Assembly: GCA_016210375.1 (NCBI GenBank)
Contig: JACQUH010000218.1
Coordinates: 1-9,142 of the forward strand
Length of the DNA: 9,142 nucleotides
Reading direction: 5' to 3'
From: Chloroflexota bacterium
GTDB taxonomy: Bacteria > Chloroflexota > Dehalococcoidia > Lucifugimonadales > JACPCL1
Below are positions 6,408-9,142 of the stretch, in pieces. How positions within the stretch are numbered: the stretch's first letter is position 1; every line of letters begins with the position of its first letter. The notes below the pieces were generated by a model, which saw only the letters and a list, made by a program, of their open reading frames with translations, had not been told where the DNA came from and ran no database searches. A program made the translations under genes and the position numbers.

Positions 6408-8278
6408 AAACGGCGCTCCGCGTACTGATTGTTGAAGACTCGGCGGACGACGCCGAGCTGGTGCTCCGCGAGCTGCGGCAGCGCGACTATGAGCCGAGCT
6501 TCCACAGGGTGGACACCTCGGAAGCCATGGCCGCTGCCCTGGGCAAGCAGGCGTGGGATATCGTCCTTGCCGACTATGCCCTGCCCCAGTTCAGCGCCCT
6601 CGCTGCCCTGGCCCAGATGCAGAGCAGGGGGCTGGACCTCCCCTTCATCATCGTCTCCGGTGTGATTGGAGAGGAGGCCGCAGTAGCAGCGATGAAGCTG
6701 GGCGCTCATGACTACGTCAAGAAGGACAACCTGGCGCGGCTGGGACCAGCCGTCCAAAGAGAGCTGCGGGAGGCGGAAGAGCGCAGGTTCCGGAGGCAAG
6801 CCGAAGCAGCCTTGCAGCGCAGCGAAGCCCGCCTCCGCGCGGTCATGGACAACGTTTCCGATGGCATCCTGACCCTGGATGACGGTGGCGTCATCCAGTC
6901 CATCAACCTCGCCGGGCAGGTCCTCTTCGGCTACTTGCCTGGAGAGCCTACCGGACAGGACCTCAGACTCCTCCTGGCGCCGCCCTACGGGGACGAGTAC
7001 GAAGCCTCCCTCAGGCAGTACCTGGAAGGCGGGAAGGGCGAGGTCATCGGGTCCGGGCCACGGCAGGTCCTGGGACGCCACAAAGATGGCACTACCTTTC
7101 CCCTGGACTTCGCCATCAGCGAGATGCGCCTGGGCGACCAACGGCACTTCATCTGCTGTCTCCAGGGGATGAATGAGAAGAGCAGGTCCGCAAACAAGCG
7201 GATGGAAACCTGCCCCTGGTGCAACAAGAGGGCGTGGGTAGACCCCAGGCATGTTCGCACCTACCGGTGCTCCTCGTGCGGAAAGAACTTCACCTTTACC
7301 CCCGACGCCAACTCCCCTGGTTTCCTGTTCGGGGAGGCCTGGGCCCGAGGAGAGGCATCGCGGGCCCAGAGAAGCCTGGCCCCCGTGGCGCCAGCATCGC
7401 CGCCGCCGGAGTTCGTTGAGACGCCCTTCCTTAAGGACCTGGTTGCCCGGGCCCTGGGGTATCTGAAGGACAGACGCGCGGTGCACCTGTGCGGCCCCGA
7501 AGGGTGTGGCAAGACGACGCTGGCCCTCCATCTGGCGCACCTCCTGGGGCGTCCCACGGTCCTCATCCAGGGAGGTGAGCGTGTGAACGCCTCAGACCTG
7601 GTGGGCAGGGAGAGCGGCCTGCAACGGACGTTCCCTGGTGGCCAGACGTTTCCTGCCGCACTGAAAGGGAGGGAAGAGGCGGGGCCTTCGGCAATAGCCG
7701 GCGTCCTGGCGGAGGCCTGGAAGGTCGGGTACACGGTGGTCCACGATGAGTTCACCCGCTCCAGTGTAGAGTCCAACAGCGCGCTTCTTTCGCTCCTCCA
7801 GGAAAGGGTCTTGTCTATGCCCGGGGGCTTCCTGCCTGCCCACCCGAATTTCCGGGCCATCTTCACCAGTAATCCCGGGGATTACCCCAGCGTTCACGGC
7901 GGTCAGGACGCGCTCCTGGACCGCATGGTCACCATCCACCTGGACAAGATGGACAGGCATACCGAGGTGGCAATTGCCCGCGCGCACTCGGCCCTACCTG
8001 CGGCTGAGGTGGAACGAATCGTGGACCTGGTGCGGGCCTACCGAAGCGTGGGACCCAGAGCAACCATCCCCAGCGTCCGCACGTGCATCATGATTGCGAG
8101 GATCCTGAAGTTCCGTGACGGCCATGCGTATGATCAGGACCCAATCTTCATCCAGACCTGCCGCGACATACTGCTTTCCGAGGCTGGTCGCTCTGGCCTT
8201 AGCCTGATCGACATCCAACAGGCGGAAGATTCCTTGACGCTTGTCATCCCAGAGGTGTGTTCTGCGCCCCTGGCGTAG
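6404..8278 (+). CDS. Receiver-PAS-zinc ribbon-GvpN-type AAA+ ATPase fusion
   Basis: A 624-residue cytoplasmic protein in one uninterrupted frame, starting at GTG 6404. Receiver (6-122): VEDSADD, phospho-acceptor Asp57 in ADYALP, IIVSG, and Lys106 in DYVKKDN. Linker helix, then PAS (about 140-256: NVSDGILTLDDGGVIQSIN, GYLPGE, HKDGTTFPLDFAIS). Then a zinc ribbon, CPWC-x15-CSSC (Cys270, 273, 289, 292). After a Pro/Ala-rich linker comes a MoxR/GvpN-type AAA+ domain from about 336: Walker A GPEGCGKTT (364-372), Walker B VVHDEFTRS (Asp448, Glu449), sensor-1 RAIFTSNPGDY (Asn490), and DALLDRMVTIHLD with putative Arg finger Arg507. The wording DEFTRS...FRAIFTSNP...QDALLDRM is the GvpN signature rather than CbbQ/NorQ. 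Usual GvpN proteins lack the receiver and PAS parts. A Met at 267, just before the ribbon, may mark the ancestral GvpN start. The protein has no kinase or DNA-binding domain. Confidence 0.9.
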   Translation: MKTALRVLIVEDSADDAELVLRELRQRDYEPSFHRVDTSEAMAAALGKQAWDIVLADYALPQFSALAALAQMQSRGLDLPFIIVSGVIGEEAAVAAMKLGAHDYVKKDNLARLGPAVQRELREAEERRFRRQAEAALQRSEARLRAVMDNVSDGILTLDDGGVIQSINLAGQVLFGYLPGEPTGQDLRLLLAPPYGDEYEASLRQYLEGGKGEVIGSGPRQVLGRHKDGTTFPLDFAISEMRLGDQRHFICCLQGMNEKSRSANKRMETCPWCNKRAWVDPRHVRTYRCSSCGKNFTFTPDANSPGFLFGEAWARGEASRAQRSLAPVAPASPPPEFVETPFLKDLVARALGYLKDRRAVHLCGPEGCGKTTLALHLAHLLGRPTVLIQGGERVNASDLVGRESGLQRTFPGGQTFPAALKGREEAGPSAIAGVLAEAWKVGYTVVHDEFTRSSVESNSALLSLLQERVLSMPGGFLPAHPNFRAIFTSNPGDYPSVHGGQDALLDRMVTIHLDKMDRHTEVAIARAHSALPAAEVERIVDLVRAYRSVGPRATIPSVRTCIMIARILKFRDGHAYDQDPIFIQTCRDILLSEAGRSGLSLIDIQQAEDSLTLVIPEVCSAPLA

Positions 8279-8399
8279 GCGGTCCAACGCCTGGTGGGTT
8301 CGCTTGTCGCTGGTATGGTGGCTCGCAAACAGGTTTGCGCGACCCCGCGAATCTTGCGCACCTGCGTCCGCCTGTTGTGGGGCCACCCGTCTGGTAGAG

Positions 8400-8515
8400 A
8401 GAGATGGAGAGGTTCCTCGGTCGTCCCGGCCAGTCGGGACTCCCTCAGGATCTGGGGAGGGGTTCTCCCACCACCCCAGATGCTTCACTTCGTTCAGCAT
8501 GACAAGTCCATGCCA
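8400..8515. repeat. Palindromic, dispersed-type intergenic repeat (putative)
   Basis: Several nested inverted repeats occur close together: GTCCCG (8423-8428) with CGGGAC (8435-8440), CTCCC (8440-8444) with GGGAG (8455-8459), and a perfect 8-bp ATCTGGGG (8450-8457) with CCCCAGAT (8474-8481). The following CTTCACTTCGTTCAGCATGAC (8483-8503), read on the minus strand, gives the MLNEVKHL peptide. That peptide and the nearby TGRDDRG are familiar as spurious translations of short dispersed repeats scattered through many bacterial genomes. Repeat status cannot be shown from one copy, and the ends are approximate. Confidence 0.5.
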
Positions 8516-8695
8516 ATCCATAAACGCACCGAATCTCTGATACAGGACCCTAGCTTGACCCTTCGCCCCAAGCTCGCCCAGGAGTGAATAGCCTTCTTGC
8601 CGGGCGGAGCAGAGGCAAGGGCCTGTACTTTTTCTCTTGCCCCACGCTAGCAATTTGCTGGAGGTTTTGCTATTATTTCTCCTGCGAGGAAGAGA

Positions 8696-8725
8696 ATGTG
8701 GAAAGTTCAACAGAGAGTTTACTAA
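8696..8725 (+). other. Possible nine-codon leader frame before the MFS gene
   Basis: ATG at 8696 has a purine-rich GAGGAAGAGA stretch directly upstream (8686-8695) and encodes only MWKVQQRVY before TAA at 8723-8725, four bases before the TTG proposed as the transporter start. It could be a leader peptide that couples translation. It could also mean the true transporter start was lost by a frameshift, or it could be chance. The GAGGA part is the best Shine-Dalgarno-like match in this stretch. Confidence 0.25.
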
Positions 8726-8729
8726 GTCC

Positions 8730-9142
8730 TTGGTAGACCACCTTGTCATCAAGAAGACCGAGCGCTCCCTTCACCTTTCCACACTGGAAGGTATGCTCTA
8801 CGGCGCGATGCAGGGGGTGGGGGAGCACTTCACCGCCGTCTATGCTGTTGCCCTGGGGGCCACCAACTCCCAGATCGCAGCCCTGGTGTCGCTGCCCCAG
8901 TTCCTGGGGGCGGCATCCCAGGCCTCAGCGGGCCGGCTGGCTCGCCTGGTGGGGGGCCGCAAGGCCCTGGTGCTGACGGCCGCTGCCGCCCAGGGACTCA
9001 TGTGGCTGCCAATACTGCTGATAGGCCTCTTGCCACTGGGGAACAGCGCCGCCTTCTGGCTCATTGCCTCGTTGACGCTCTACACGGTCTTCAGCGCCGT
9101 CACCTCCGTGAGCTGGGGTAGCATCATGGCCGAGGTGGTGCC
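8730..9142 (+). CDS. Major facilitator superfamily transporter, N-terminal part (runs off the window)
   Basis: A 3'-truncated frame of 137 visible residues. From LHLSTLEGMLYGAMQGVGEH onward it shows TM1, then ALGATNSQIAALVSLPQFLGAASQ (TM2), and a motif-A-like cytoplasmic loop GRLARLVGGRKALVL with Arg at the usual Asp position. Two further hydrophobic segments follow (LTAAAAQGLMWLPILLIGLL and FWLIASLTLYTVFSAVTSVS). The start is uncertain. TTG 8730 is the nearest upstream start that keeps TM1 whole; ATG 8793 would cut into it, and the frame stays open further upstream without an ATG. The STLEG...Y..M.G.GE pattern resembles a group of MFS proteins found as orphan transporters. Substrate unknown. 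It lies downstream of the operon but is separated by about 450 non-coding bases, so it is probably a separate transcription unit. Confidence 0.8.
   Translation, partial: MVDHLVIKKTERSLHLSTLEGMLYGAMQGVGEHFTAVYAVALGATNSQIAALVSLPQFLGAASQASAGRLARLVGGRKALVLTAAAAQGLMWLPILLIGLLPLGNSAAFWLIASLTLYTVFSAVTSVSWGSIMAEVV

Larger units (their letters stand above)
8279..8729. other. Non-coding region between the operon and the MFS gene
   Basis: Just past the operon stop is a 5-bp hairpin (AGGCG 8277-8281, CGCCT 8288-8292) without a T-run, so it is a weak terminator at best. Around 8400-8515 lies a palindromic repeat-like element, listed separately. A TATTAT at 8671-8676 could be a -10 box for the downstream transporter, but no proper -35 was found. 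Open frames here lack protein character. Confidence 0.5.

Noticed and set aside
6356..7540. 394-codon minus-strand frame
   Set aside because: Antisense to the receiver, PAS and ribbon domains, whose motifs are unambiguous; long because of high GC.
8277..8292. Rho-independent terminator after the operon
   Set aside because: The stem is only 5 bp and no T-run follows.
7994..8752. 252-codon minus-strand frame
   Set aside because: Half is antisense to the AAA+ domain. The rest translates a palindromic repeat into the well-known spurious MLNEVKHL-type peptide.

Overview
The window looks like a bacterial chromosome of fairly high GC with several kinds of cargo. A Pro/Thr-rich lipoprotein linker, a long WDG-type propeller lipoprotein and the MFS type fit Chloroflexota (Dehalococcoidia-like). 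That taxonomic guess is inference, as there is no rRNA or other marker gene here. No tRNA, rRNA or CRISPR array was seen.

Layout. (1) Bases 1-1003 are a scrap-yard of mobile-element debris. The C-terminal end of a tyrosine recombinase lies on the minus strand, abutting the C-terminal end of a large DEAD/DEAH (type III restriction-like) helicase on the plus strand. A short unrecognised minus-strand frame overlaps the recombinase stop. (2) Bases 1225-3747 encode a large predicted lipoprotein: lipobox, Pro/Thr linker built from a 54-bp tandem duplication, seven WDG/YVGG propeller repeats, a choice-of-anchor-D-like Ig domain, and a C-terminal domain carrying an HEAWH zincin-like motif. A strong intrinsic terminator follows at 3794-3823. 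(3) Bases 4162-8278 are a tightly coupled three-gene operon: a membrane histidine kinase with a CHASE4 sensor, a stand-alone Rcp1-type receiver, and a 624-residue protein. That protein joins a receiver, a PAS domain, a four-cysteine zinc ribbon and a GvpN-family AAA+ ATPase in one frame. Both internal gene junctions are GTGA stop/start overlaps with Shine-Dalgarno sequences. (4) Bases 8279-8729 are non-coding and contain a palindromic element that looks like a dispersed intergenic repeat. (5) From about 8730 to the window end is the N-terminal part of a major facilitator superfamily transporter.

The most interesting item is the operon. A membrane kinase would sense an extracytoplasmic signal and phosphorylate two receivers. 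One receiver is covalently fused, through PAS and a zinc ribbon, to a MoxR/GvpN-type AAA+ motor instead of to a DNA-binding or enzymatic output. This suggests phosphorylation-controlled remodelling of a protein assembly. No gas-vesicle structural gene is visible in the window, so the motor's substrate is unknown. Domain calls rest on motif recognition by eye, not on searches.
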